DNA from: Acidovorax sp. 210-6
Lineage (GTDB): Bacteria; Pseudomonadota; Gammaproteobacteria; Burkholderiales; Burkholderiaceae_C
Reading direction: 5' to 3'
Assembly (NCBI RefSeq): GCF_010020825.1
Contig: NZ_JAACJE010000001.1
Span: 1,860,001 to 1,924,000 of the forward strand
DNA length: 64,000 nucleotides
Shown: one piece after another, positions 10,329-17,904 of the stretch
Numbering within the stretch: position 1 is the stretch's first letter
Layout: each line of letters starts with the position of its first letter
The notes under the pieces: generated by a model
Database searches by the model: none
Told to the model about the DNA's origin: nothing
Seen by the model: the letters and a program-made list of their open reading frames with translations, nothing else
Program-made: the position numbers and the translations under genes

Positions 10329-10430
10329 GGGCAGCGGGGCCAGCAAGGGGAAAAACAAAGCAGGAGCCACGCGGGGCATGGCTCCTGCCGGAGGGGGCGG
10401 GCATGCGCCCAGCCCTGCAGCTCGGGGTGT

Positions 10431-11402
10431 TTACTGCACCACTTGCGCGGCCGACTTGACCAGCGCGTCAGACAGCTTCACGCCCTGCTTTTCGGCAGCG
10501 CCGGGGTTCACGAACAGCTCCATCTTGGTGCTGATCTCGGGCTTGATGTCGCCGGGCTTTTCACCCTTGAGGATGCGCGCCACCATGCGGCCGGTCTGCT
10601 CGCCCAGGTCGCGGTAATTGATGCCGAAGGCGGCGATGGCGCCGCGCTTGACGCTGTCGGTGTCGGATGCCACCAGCGGAATCTTGGCGTCCTGGCCCAC
10701 CTTCACCAGCGCCTCGTAGGCCGACACCACGTTGTTGTCCGTGCTGGTGTAGATCACATCGACCTTGCCGATCAGGCTGCGTGCGGCGCTGCTCACGTCC
10801 ACCGAGCGGGGCGCTGCGGCTTCCACCAGCGTCATGCCCAGCTTGGGCAGCAGGGTCTGCAGTTGCTTGACCACGACCACCGAGTTGGCTTCGCCGGGGT
10901 TGTAGACCACGCCCACGCGCTTGGCGTTGGGCACCACCTGCTTGACCAGCTCCATCTGCTTGTCCAGTGCCAGCAGGTCGGACACGCCGGTCACGTTGCC
11001 GCGCGATGGCTCCCAGTCTTTGACTAGCTTGGCGGCCACGGGGTCGGTCACGGCGGAGAAGACCACGGGCACCGTTTTGGTTGCAGCGATCACGGCCTGG
11101 GCCGAAGGCGTGGCAATGGCCACGATGGCGTCAGGATTGTCACCCACGAACTTGCGGGCAATTTGTGCAGCCGTGCCGGTGTTGCCCTGGGCGCTTTGGT
11201 ACTGCCACTTCAGGTTTTTGCCGGACTCGAAGCCTGCTTCCTTCAGGGCTGCCTGCACGCCGTCGCGCACGGAGTCGAGGGCGGGGTGTTCCACGATGGC
11301 GGTCACTGCCACGGATTTTTGCTGGGCGCTGGCGGGGGCGATGGCGGCGACTGCCAGGGCGAGGGCACCCAGGGACATCCAGGGCAATTGCTTCATGTTC
11401 AT
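10431..11402 (-). CDS. ABC transporter substrate-binding protein (TrpX family)
   Basis: This 323-residue periplasmic protein has a signal peptide ending around APASAQQ (residues 25-27). The mature part, VAVTAIVEHPALDSVRDGVQ, with GTAAQIARKFVGDNPDAIVAIATPSAQ and VIYTSTDNNVVSAYEAL, is typical of the ABC_sub_bind (PF04392) family, several of which bind tryptophan or tyrosine. It is the first gene of the three-gene importer operon. The ligand cannot be read from sequence. Confidence 0.9.
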   Translation of the reverse strand: MNMKQLPWMSLGALALAVAAIAPASAQQKSVAVTAIVEHPALDSVRDGVQAALKEAGFESGKNLKWQYQSAQGNTGTAAQIARKFVGDNPDAIVAIATPSAQAVIAATKTVPVVFSAVTDPVAAKLVKDWEPSRGNVTGVSDLLALDKQMELVKQVVPNAKRVGVVYNPGEANSVVVVKQLQTLLPKLGMTLVEAAAPRSVDVSSAARSLIGKVDVIYTSTDNNVVSAYEALVKVGQDAKIPLVASDTDSVKRGAIAAFGINYRDLGEQTGRMVARILKGEKPGDIKPEISTKMELFVNPGAAEKQGVKLSDALVKSAAQVVQ

Positions 11403-11576
11403 CTTCGGGGACTTTCGGAGGGTTGGAGAAAGGGAACCACGGGCGCGGCAGGTGGCCTAGGGTTTACCCGTGAGTTTACTGCGGTGGGTTGTTACCGATG
11501 GATGAGAGCGAATCCCCGGCGCTGGGGGTCGGGTTTTGATGGGGGCCGTGCAGCGCTGCGAGATGAAAAAAGAAAA

Positions 11577-11600
11577 GGGCCTGCAACGCAGGCCCCTTCA
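11577..11600 (-). terminator. terminator after the ETF-QO gene
   Basis: GGGCCTGC (11577-11584) and GCAGGCCC (11588-11595) form a stem with loop AAC. On minus, the hairpin is followed by TTTTCTTTTTTC. It lies 24 bp after the stop of the minus-strand gene at 11624. Confidence 0.85.
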
Positions 11601-11623
11601 GCGCGAAGCGCTATGGTTTTTGA

Positions 11624-13312
11624 TTACATGCCCGAATAGTTGGGCCCGCCGCCCCCCTCGGGCGTGACCCACACGATGTTCTGCGTCGGGTCCTTGATGT
11701 CGCAGGTCTTGCAGTGCACGCAGTTCTGCGCGTTGATCTGCAGCCGCTTGTCGCTGCCGTCGCCCACAAACTCGTACACCCCGGCCGGGCAGTAGCGTGC
11801 CTCGGGGCCAGCGTACTTCGCCAGGTTGATCTTCACCGGCACGCTGGCGTCCTTGAGCGTCAGGTGCGCCGGTTGGTTCTCTTCGTGGTTGGTGTTGCTG
11901 ATGAACACGCTGCTCAAGCGGTCGAAGGTCAGCTTGCCGTCGGGCTTGGGGTACTCGATGGGCTTGCACTCGCTGGCGGGCTTGAGGTACTGGTGGTCGG
12001 CCTTGTCACGGTGCAGCGTCCAGGGCATGTGCCCGCGCAGCACGAACTGCTCGAAGCCGTTCATCAGCGTGGCGGTGGTCAGGCCGTACTTGAACCAGTT
12101 CTTGAAGTTGCGGTCCTTGTTCAGCTCGGTGTAGAGCCAGCTTTCCTCGAAGGCCTTGGGGTAGGCGCTGAGTTCGTCGTGCTGGCGCCCTGCGGCCACG
12201 GCCTCGTAGGCGGCTTCGCCTGCGAGCATGCCGGTCTTGATGGCAGCGTGGCTGCCCTTGATGCGGCTGACATTGAGGTAGCCCGCGTCGCAGCCGATGA
12301 GCGCGCCGCCGGGGAACACGGTCTTGGGCAGGGAGTTCAGGCCGCTGGCGTTGATGGCGCGCGCGCCATAGGACAGGCGCTTGGCCGTGACTTCGCCCTG
12401 CTCGTTCTCGAAGTAGTAGCGGATGTTGGGGTGGGTCTTCCAGCGCTGGAATTCCTCGAACGGGCTCAGGTAGGGGTTGGTGTAGCCCAGGCCGGTGACG
12501 AAGCCCACGGCCACCTTGTTGCCTTCCAGGTGGTACAGGAAGGCGCCGCCGTAGGTGTCGTTCTCCATGGGCCAGCCGGCGGTGTGCATCACAAAGCCGG
12601 GCTGGTGTTTCTTGGGGTCGATTTCCCACAGTTCCTTGATGCCGATGCCAAAGCTCTGCGGGTCGCGCCCTGCGTCGAGCTGGTACTTGGCGATGACTTG
12701 TTTGCCCAGGTGGCCGCGTGCGCCTTCGGCAAAGATGGTGTATTTGCCCAGCAGTTCCATGCCGAGCTGGAAGTTGTCGGTGGGCTCGCCGTCCTTGCCG
12801 ATGCCCATATTGCCGGTGGCCACGCCCTTGACGGAACCGTCATCGTTGTAGAGCACTTCGGCGGCGGTGAAGCCGGGGAAGATTTCCACGCCGAGGGCCT
12901 CGGCCTGTTCGCCCAGCCACTTGGTGACCGCGCCCAGGCTGACGATGTAGTTGCCGTGGTTGTGCGCAAACGGCGGCAGGAACATGTTGGGCACGCGAAA
13001 GGCCGAGCGCTCGCTCAAAAAGCTGTAGGCGTCGTCGGTGACGGGCTGGTTCAGGGGGGCACCCTTTTCTTTCCAGTCGGGGATGAGTTCGGTCAGCGCC
13101 TTGGGGTCCATGATGGCGCCCGAGAGAATGTGCGCGCCGGGCTCCGAGCCTTTTTCCAGCACCACGACCGAGACGTCCTGGCCGCGCTCTGCTGCCAGTT
13201 GCTTGATGCGGATCGCTGTGGACAGGCCCCCTGGGCCCCCACCAACGACCACCACGTCGTATTCCATGGCCTCGCGCGGGCCAAACTGGGCGAGGATTTC
13301 TTCGTTTGTCAT
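11624..13312 (-). CDS. electron transfer flavoprotein-ubiquinone oxidoreductase
   Basis: This 562-residue inner-membrane flavoprotein moves electrons from ETF, reduced by acyl-CoA dehydrogenases, to ubiquinone. An FAD dinucleotide motif (DVVVVGGGPGGLSTA) lies near the N-terminus. The C-terminal [4Fe-4S] domain carries YCPAGVYEF and NCVHCKTCDIKDPTQNI. The length is usual. The start MTNEEILAQFGPREAMEY at 13312 fits the family, while the longer open frame adds about 34 unlikely residues. It is divergent from an SDR/thioesterase pair and relates functionally to the acyl-CoA dehydrogenase operon at 24665. Confidence 0.96.
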   Translation of the reverse strand: MTNEEILAQFGPREAMEYDVVVVGGGPGGLSTAIRIKQLAAERGQDVSVVVLEKGSEPGAHILSGAIMDPKALTELIPDWKEKGAPLNQPVTDDAYSFLSERSAFRVPNMFLPPFAHNHGNYIVSLGAVTKWLGEQAEALGVEIFPGFTAAEVLYNDDGSVKGVATGNMGIGKDGEPTDNFQLGMELLGKYTIFAEGARGHLGKQVIAKYQLDAGRDPQSFGIGIKELWEIDPKKHQPGFVMHTAGWPMENDTYGGAFLYHLEGNKVAVGFVTGLGYTNPYLSPFEEFQRWKTHPNIRYYFENEQGEVTAKRLSYGARAINASGLNSLPKTVFPGGALIGCDAGYLNVSRIKGSHAAIKTGMLAGEAAYEAVAAGRQHDELSAYPKAFEESWLYTELNKDRNFKNWFKYGLTTATLMNGFEQFVLRGHMPWTLHRDKADHQYLKPASECKPIEYPKPDGKLTFDRLSSVFISNTNHEENQPAHLTLKDASVPVKINLAKYAGPEARYCPAGVYEFVGDGSDKRLQINAQNCVHCKTCDIKDPTQNIVWVTPEGGGGPNYSGM

Positions 13313-13344
13313 GTGCTTCTCGTCGGGCGTTTGATAATGGGGCA

Positions 13345-13428
13345 GATTGTCTGCAAACAGGGGGCACAGCCACTGTCCGGCGGGTGACTGATTGTATGCA
13401 AGGAATACAGACAATCGAACGACCGTTC
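13345..13428. promoter_or_regulatory. divergent promoter region with two inverted repeats, one TetR-operator-like
   Basis: GATTGTCTG (13345-13353) has its exact inverse CAGACAATC at 13408-13416. GAACG-AC-CGTTC (13417-13428) directly follows and is a dyad of the kind bound by TetR-family fatty-acid regulators. Both lie between the divergent ETF-QO and SDR genes. The regulator is not in the window. Confidence 0.5.
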
Positions 13429-13454
13429 TATTTTGTTCAGTGGAGGGACTCTAA

Positions 13455-14237
13455 ATGGCCTACAACATCGATCTGTCCGGTCGCATTGCCTTTGTCACCG
13501 GCGCGTCCAGCGGCCTGGGTGCGCAGTTTGCCCGAACCCTGGCGCGTGCCGGCGCAGGGGTGGTGCTGGCGAGCCGCCGTATCGAAAAACTCAAGGAGCT
13601 GCGCGCACGCATCGAAGGCGAGGGCGGCGACGCCCATGTGGTCGAACTGGACGTGACCGATCACGACTCCATCAAGGCCGCCGTGGCGCACGCCGAGACC
13701 GAAATGGGCTCGATCGACATCCTGGTCAACAACTCGGGCGTGAGCACCACGCAGCGCCTGCAGGATGTCGCGCCGGAGGACTACGACTACGTCTTCGACA
13801 CCAACGTCAAGGGCGCATTCTTCGTCGCGCAAGAGGTGGGCAAGCGCATGCTGGCGCGCTCGCAGGGCGCGGCGCCGGGCAGCTTTACCGGTGGGCGCAT
13901 CATCAACGTGGCGTCCATGGCGGGGCTCAAGGTGCTGCCGCAGATTGGGGTGTACTGCATGAGCAAGGCCGCCGTGGTGCACATGACGCGCGCCATGGCC
14001 ATGGAGTGGGGGCGCTTTGGCATCAACACCAACGCCGTCTGCCCCGGCTACATCGACACCGAGATCAACCACCACCACTGGAACACCGAGCAGGGCAAGA
14101 AGCTCATGGCCATGCTGCCGCGCAAGCGTGTGGGCCAGCCGCAGGATCTGGATGCGCTCATCGTCATGCTGGCCAGCGACCAGAGCCACTTCATCAACGG
14201 CGCCATCATTGCGGCGGACGACGGATTCGCGGTATGA
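13455..14237 (+). CDS. SDR-family NAD(P)-dependent oxidoreductase
   Basis: This 260-residue Rossmann-fold short-chain dehydrogenase has cofactor motif TGASSGLG (residues 15-22), NNSG at about 92-95, and catalytic Y167 with K171 in VYCMSKAA. The resemblance is to the FabG/3-hydroxyacyl-CoA dehydrogenase part of the family. A strong GGAGGG stands before the ATG. It overlaps the downstream thioesterase by ATGA, so the two are translationally coupled. Together with the TetR-like dyad upstream and the neighbouring ETF-QO, this points to acyl-CoA metabolism, though the substrate is unknown. Confidence 0.92.
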   Translation: MAYNIDLSGRIAFVTGASSGLGAQFARTLARAGAGVVLASRRIEKLKELRARIEGEGGDAHVVELDVTDHDSIKAAVAHAETEMGSIDILVNNSGVSTTQRLQDVAPEDYDYVFDTNVKGAFFVAQEVGKRMLARSQGAAPGSFTGGRIINVASMAGLKVLPQIGVYCMSKAAVVHMTRAMAMEWGRFGINTNAVCPGYIDTEINHHHWNTEQGKKLMAMLPRKRVGQPQDLDALIVMLASDQSHFINGAIIAADDGFAV

Positions 14238-14656
14238 AGATTGCGCTACCCGAGCAGCGCAAGCTGGTGCATGACATGGTGCTGTCCATTCGCTGGGGCG
14301 ACATGGACGCCATGGGGCACGTGAACAACACGGTGTATTTCCGCTACATGGAGACGGTGCGCATCGAGTGGATGCGTGCCGTGGGATGCGACCCCGACCC
14401 GCAAGGACAGGGGCCGGTCATCGTCAACGCTTTCTGCAACTTCTACCGGCAACTTGAGTATCCGGGCGATGTGCGGGTCAAGCTGTATGTCAGCGACCCT
14501 GGGCGCACCACCTTCGAGACCTGGTGCACCATGGAGCGCACCGATCAGCCCGGCGTGGTCTGCGCCGAAGGCGGGGCCACCACCATCTGGGTGGACTTTC
14601 CGCAGCAAAAAGCCGAGACCCTGCCCGACTGGATGCGGGCACTGGTGACCCCGTGA
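14234..14656 (+). CDS. acyl-CoA thioesterase, 4HBT hotdog fold
   Basis: The 140-residue hotdog-fold protein carries RWGDMDAMGHVNNTVYFRYM at about residues 16-35. The Asp before GHVNN is the catalytic residue of the 4-hydroxybenzoyl-CoA thioesterase group. Start ATG at 14234 overlaps the SDR stop by four bases. Its frame also runs open far upstream as a shadow of the SDR gene, which should be ignored. A near-perfect palindrome follows the stop. Confidence 0.9.
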   Translation: MKIALPEQRKLVHDMVLSIRWGDMDAMGHVNNTVYFRYMETVRIEWMRAVGCDPDPQGQGPVIVNAFCNFYRQLEYPGDVRVKLYVSDPGRTTFETWCTMERTDQPGVVCAEGGATTIWVDFPQQKAETLPDWMRALVTP

Positions 14657-14724
14657 TTTGAAGCATTTTTGGCTACTAGCGCCCTGAAATAGGGCGCTAG
14701 TAGCTATCAAATAAATAGCATCAC
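14657..14724. repeat. dispersed palindrome, copy D (perfect 14-bp stem at convergent gene end)
   Basis: GCTACTAGCGCCCT (14672-14685) and AGGGCGCTAGTAGC (14691-14704) are exact inverses with loop GAAAT. Flanks TTTGAAGCATTTTTG on the left and TATCAAATAAATAGCATCA on the right are the outer consensus blocks. It is the most complete copy in the window. It sits between a convergent thioesterase (+) and CMD-fold gene (-), where it could terminate both. Confidence 0.88.
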
Positions 14725-15296
14725 TTCTGCCTGGGCACCCGGCCCATCAGGTAGAACTCGGGGTTGGGCTGCATGCCTGCAAAACTGGCCATGCGGTTGG
14801 ACAGACCAAAGAAAGCCGTGATGGCGGCGATGTCCCAGATGTCCTCATCGTCCAGGCCGTGGGCGTGCAGGGCGCTGAAGTCGGCGTCCTCGATTTCGTG
14901 CGAGCGCAGGCACACCTTCATGGCGAAGTCGAGCATGGCGCGTTGGCGCGGCGTGATGTCGGCCTTGCGGTGGTTCACGGCCACCTGGTCGGCCACCATC
15001 GGCTTCTTCTCGTAGATGCGCAGGATGGCGCCATGCGCCACCACGCAGTACAGGCACTGGTTGGCGGCGCTGGTGGCGGTCACGATCATTTCGCGGTCGC
15101 CCTTGGTCAGGTGGCCTTCCTCCTTGAGCATCAGGGCATCGTGGTAGGCAAAAAAGGCGCGCCACTCCGCGGGTCGGCGGGCAAATGCCAGAAACACGTT
15201 GGGAATGAAACCCGCCTTTTCCTGCACCTCCAGGATGCGGGTGCGGATGTCTTCGGGCAGGTCGTCCAGTGCGGGGAAGGGGTAGCGTGGGCTCAT
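14721..15296 (-). CDS. peroxidase-related/CMD-fold protein (AhpD-like)
   Basis: The roughly 191-residue all-helical protein has the redox CxxC-x3-H motif CLYCVVAHGA within TATSAANQCLYC, characteristic of alkylhydroperoxidase D-like/carboxymuconolactone decarboxylase-fold proteins of the peroxidase-related subgroup. The start MSPRYPFPALDDLPEDI at 15296 is preferred. An in-frame ATG at 15335 would add a 13-residue leader. The gene ends within the flank of palindrome copy D. The physiological reductant and substrate are unknown. Confidence 0.85.
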   Translation of the reverse strand: MSPRYPFPALDDLPEDIRTRILEVQEKAGFIPNVFLAFARRPAEWRAFFAYHDALMLKEEGHLTKGDREMIVTATSAANQCLYCVVAHGAILRIYEKKPMVADQVAVNHRKADITPRQRAMLDFAMKVCLRSHEIEDADFSALHAHGLDDEDIWDIAAITAFFGLSNRMASFAGMQPNPEFYLMGRVPRQK

Positions 15297-15387
15297 GGTG
15301 GTCGTGTGCTTCAAGGTGAGGGGGAAAGAAACCATGATACGTTTCCTGCCGAATCATCCCACCCCAAAACCATAGGAACACAGCACC

Positions 15388-15777
15388 ATGAACGCAGCAC
15401 AGCAGCAGCAATACGACCAGGGCCTGACCACGCGCAAGCAGGTCATGGGCGAGGACTTTGTGGCCCGCGCCCTGGCCGGGATCACACCGTTCACCGCACC
15501 CATCCAGGAGCACATCACGCGCGCGGCTTGGGGCGACGTGTGGCAGCGCGACGGCCTGGACCGCAAGACGCGCAGCCTGGTCACTGTGGCCATGCTCACG
15601 GCCCTGGGGCGCCCGAACGAGCTCAAGGGCCATGTGCGCGGTGCGCTGAACAATGGCGCCTCGGTGCAGGAAATCCAGGAAGTGCTGCTGCACGCGGCCA
15701 TATACTGCGGCGTGCCGTCTGCGGTGGATGCGTTCCGCGCCGCCGCCGAGGTGGTGGAGCCCGCTGCGCCGCGCTGA
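15388..15777 (+). CDS. pcaC: 4-carboxymuconolactone decarboxylase family protein (PcaC-like)
   Basis: This 129-residue protein has the PcaC pattern FTAPIQEHITRAAWGDVWQR, DRKTRSLVTVAMLTALGR, EELLL-type helices and HAAIYCGVPSAVDAF. PcaC decarboxylates 4-carboxymuconolactone in the protocatechuate branch of the beta-ketoadipate pathway. The presence nearby of a 3-oxoacid CoA-transferase pair is compatible with that route, but no other pca genes are in view. It could be a family member with another role. Confidence 0.78.
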   Translation: MNAAQQQQYDQGLTTRKQVMGEDFVARALAGITPFTAPIQEHITRAAWGDVWQRDGLDRKTRSLVTVAMLTALGRPNELKGHVRGALNNGASVQEIQEVLLHAAIYCGVPSAVDAFRAAAEVVEPAAPR

Positions 15778-15815
15778 AGTTCCACAGCACAGGGCCGCAG
15801 GCGCTGCGGCGCGGT

Positions 15816-16361
15816 TTACGCGCCCGCCAGCAGCTTGTGCACCAGGTCGGCCGCGGTGGAGGCGCCGTACTTGCGCATGAGCCGGGCGCGGTAGATCTCC
15901 ACCGTGCGGTGGCTGATGCCCAGGGCCTTGCCGATCTCCTTGGACGTAAGCCCTTCGAGCACGCGCGCCGCCACTTCGCGCTCGCGCCCCGTCAGCTCTG
16001 CCTTGACGGGGCGCTGCGAGCTCAAATCCTCGAAGCTCCAGATGCCCGAGGCGTGCGGCGCTTCACGGTTGAGGGCGCGGCCCGACACATGGCACCAGAA
16101 CAGCTCGCCGCTCGCGCGTTTCATGATGCGGTTGTCCGCATACCAGCCCTTGGCGTTGAGGATGGGTGCCATGCGTGCACCCAGGCGCTCGTACTCCTCG
16201 GCGCTGGGGTAGAGCATCTGGAACGACTGGCCCAGCAGCAGCTCGCGCGAGCAGCCGAACATCTCGCACACATGGGCGTTGCAGTCCACCATGGTGCGGT
16301 TGCGCGACAGGATCAGCCCCACAGGAGCCAGTTCGAAGGCAAGGCGGTAATCCACATCCAT
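15816..16361 (-). CDS. PAS domain/LuxR-type transcriptional regulator
   Basis: The 181-residue regulator has an N-terminal PAS sensor (LAFELAPVGLILSRNRTMVDCN, about residues 8-110) and a C-terminal LuxR/FixJ helix-turn-helix (ELTGREREVAARVLEGLTSK, then EIGKALGISHRTVEIYRARLM). There is no receiver domain, so the PAS presumably senses a small ligand directly. It is divergent from scoAB and shares with it a short region that carries a perfect 8-bp inverted repeat. It is most likely the regulator of that operon. Confidence 0.88.
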   Translation of the reverse strand: MDVDYRLAFELAPVGLILSRNRTMVDCNAHVCEMFGCSRELLLGQSFQMLYPSAEEYERLGARMAPILNAKGWYADNRIMKRASGELFWCHVSGRALNREAPHASGIWSFEDLSSQRPVKAELTGREREVAARVLEGLTSKEIGKALGISHRTVEIYRARLMRKYGASTAADLVHKLLAGA

Positions 16362-16381
16362 AGTGCAAATCTTTACGGAAA

Positions 16382-16403
16382 ACTACTTAATCAAATAAGT
16401 AGT
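16382..16403. promoter_or_regulatory. operator-like inverted repeat between regulator and scoAB
   Basis: ACTACTTA (16382-16389) and TAAGTAGT (16396-16403) are exact inverses, six bases apart. They lie 20 bp before the regulator's start codon and 35 bp before scoA. The 14-bp centre spacing and AT-rich sequence fit a dimeric LuxR-type site. Note that it is reminiscent of, but distinct from, the dispersed palindromes. Confidence 0.6.
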
Positions 16404-16437
16404 ATCGTAGCGCATCCCTACTGATGAGGAGACTCTC

Positions 16438-17142
16438 GTGAACAAGGTATTTCCTTCGGCGGCCGCGGCCCTTGAGGGCGTGGTGGCAGACGGCCAGTTG
16501 CTGGCCGTGGGTGGTTTCGGGCTGTGCGGCATTCCCGAGGCACTGATCGATGCGCTGCGCGATTCGGGGGTGAAGAACCTCACCGTCATCTCCAACAACG
16601 CCGGTGTCGATGGTTTCGGCCTGGGCAAACTGCTGGAGACGCGCCAGATCAAGAAGATGATCTCCAGCTACGTGGGCGAGAACAAGGAGTTCGAGCGCCA
16701 ATACCTGGCGGGCGAGTTGGAGCTGGAATTCACCCCCCAGGGCACGCTGGCAGAAAAGCTGCGTGCGGGTGGCGCGGGCATCCCGGCCTTCTTCACCAAG
16801 ACCGGCGTGGGCACCCTGGTGGCCGACGGCAAGGAACTGCGCGAATTCGACGGCGAAACCTATGTGATGGAGCGCGCCCTGGTGCCCGAGGTGGCGCTCA
16901 TCAAGGCCGACGTGGCCGACATGTCGGGCAACCTGCGCTTTCACCTGACGGCGCGCAACTTCAACCCTGCTGCGGCCATGGCCGGCAAGATCTGCATCGT
17001 CGAGGTGGAACGCGTCGTTGCCACGGGCGACATTGCACCCGACGACGTGCACCTGCCCGGCATCTACGTGCACCGCATCGTGCACAACCCCACGCCCGAA
17101 AAGCGCATCGAAAAGCGCACCACCCGCGACCGCAAAGTGTGA
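16438..17142 (+). CDS. scoA: 3-oxoacid CoA-transferase subunit A
   Basis: The 234-residue alpha subunit starts with GTG, preceded by GAGGAG. The CoA-binding region [16 protein letters not shown] and the blocks [27 protein letters not shown] and [15 protein letters not shown] are those of the ScoA/AtoD group. With subunit B it moves CoA from succinyl-CoA to acetoacetate or a related 3-oxoacid. PcaI (3-oxoadipate CoA-transferase) belongs to the same family and is possible given PcaC nearby, but the signature blocks look closer to ScoA. Subunit B follows ten bases after the stop. Confidence 0.88.
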   Translation: MNKVFPSAAAALEGVVADGQLLAVGGFGLCGIPEALIDALRDSGVKNLTVISNNAGVDGFGLGKLLETRQIKKMISSYVGENKEFERQYLAGELELEFTPQGTLAEKLRAGGAGIPAFFTKTGVGTLVADGKELREFDGETYVMERALVPEVALIKADVADMSGNLRFHLTARNFNPAAAMAGKICIVEVERVVATGDIAPDDVHLPGIYVHRIVHNPTPEKRIEKRTTRDRKV

Positions 17143-17152
17143 GGAGAACACC

Positions 17153-17794
17153 ATGCCCTGGACCCAAGACCAAATGGCGGCGCGTGCCGCACAGGAACTG
17201 CAGGACGGCTTCTACGTGAACCTGGGGATCGGCATCCCCACGCTGGTGGCCAACCATGTGCCTGACCACATCGAGGTGTGGCTGCAGAGCGAGAACGGCA
17301 TGCTGGGTATCGGCCCCTTCCCCTACGAGGACGAGGTGGACGCCGACCTGATCAATGCCGGCAAGCAGACGGTGACCACCATCAAGGGCTCGTCGATCTT
17401 CGGCAGCCACGAGAGCTTCGCCATGATCCGTGGAGGCAAGATCAACCTGTCCATCCTGGGCGCCATGCAGGTCACCGACAAGGGCGACCTGGCCAACTGG
17501 ATGATTCCCGGCAAGATGGTCAAGGGCATGGGCGGTGCCATGGATCTGGTGGCCGGCGTCAAGCGCGTGATCGTGCTCATGGAGCATGTGGCCAAGAAGA
17601 AGGACGGCACCGAAGACCTCAAGATCCTTCCGAAATGCACGCTGCCCCTCACGGGTCAGGGCGTGGTGGACCGCATCATCACCGACCTGGCGGTTATGGA
17701 CGTGACCCCGCAAGGCCTCAAGGTGGTGGAGCTGGCACCGGAAGTGAGCCTGGAGTTCCTGCAGTCCAAGACGGGCGTGCCTCTGGTGCAATGA
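17153..17794 (+). CDS. scoB: 3-oxoacid CoA-transferase subunit B
   Basis: The 213-residue beta subunit carries the catalytic glutamate E47 in [11 protein letters not shown], which forms the acyl-glutamyl intermediate. The glycine-rich [13 protein letters not shown] and the [19 protein letters not shown] block are typical. The start [11 protein letters not shown] at 17153 has GGAG upstream. The frame is open further upstream only as a shadow of scoA. It forms an operon with scoA under the PAS-LuxR regulator. Confidence 0.9.
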   Translation: MPWTQDQMAARAAQELQDGFYVNLGIGIPTLVANHVPDHIEVWLQSENGMLGIGPFPYEDEVDADLINAGKQTVTTIKGSSIFGSHESFAMIRGGKINLSILGAMQVTDKGDLANWMIPGKMVKGMGGAMDLVAGVKRVIVLMEHVAKKKDGTEDLKILPKCTLPLTGQGVVDRIITDLAVMDVTPQGLKVVELAPEVSLEFLQSKTGVPLVQ

Positions 17795-17815
17795 GCGCGA
17801 CTTCTTGAGGTGCAT

Positions 17816-17846
17816 CAAAAATGGCCCGCTGACGCGGGCATTTTTG
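17816..17846 (+). terminator. terminator after scoB
   Basis: CAAAAATGGCCCGC (17816-17829) and GCGGGCATTTTTG (17834-17846) pair with one bulged G and loop TGAC. The right arm supplies the T-run. It follows the scoB stop by 21 bases. Confidence 0.88.
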
Positions 17847-17904
17847 TGTCAGCACCCGGCAAGGCCTGAGGCTATATTCCAACGAATGCACCCGGCGCAC
17901 ATCC

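Noticed and set aside
8592-11027. 811-codon plus-strand open frame across the ABC operon
   Set aside because: An antisense shadow of three clear ABC genes.
11598-11625. Further palindrome copy after the ETF-QO gene
   Set aside because: GCGCGAAGCGCTATGGTTTT shares only short words with copy B, and the rest does not align.
11714-13387. 557-codon plus-strand open frame opposite ETF-QO
   Set aside because: Shadow of a well-supported flavoprotein gene.
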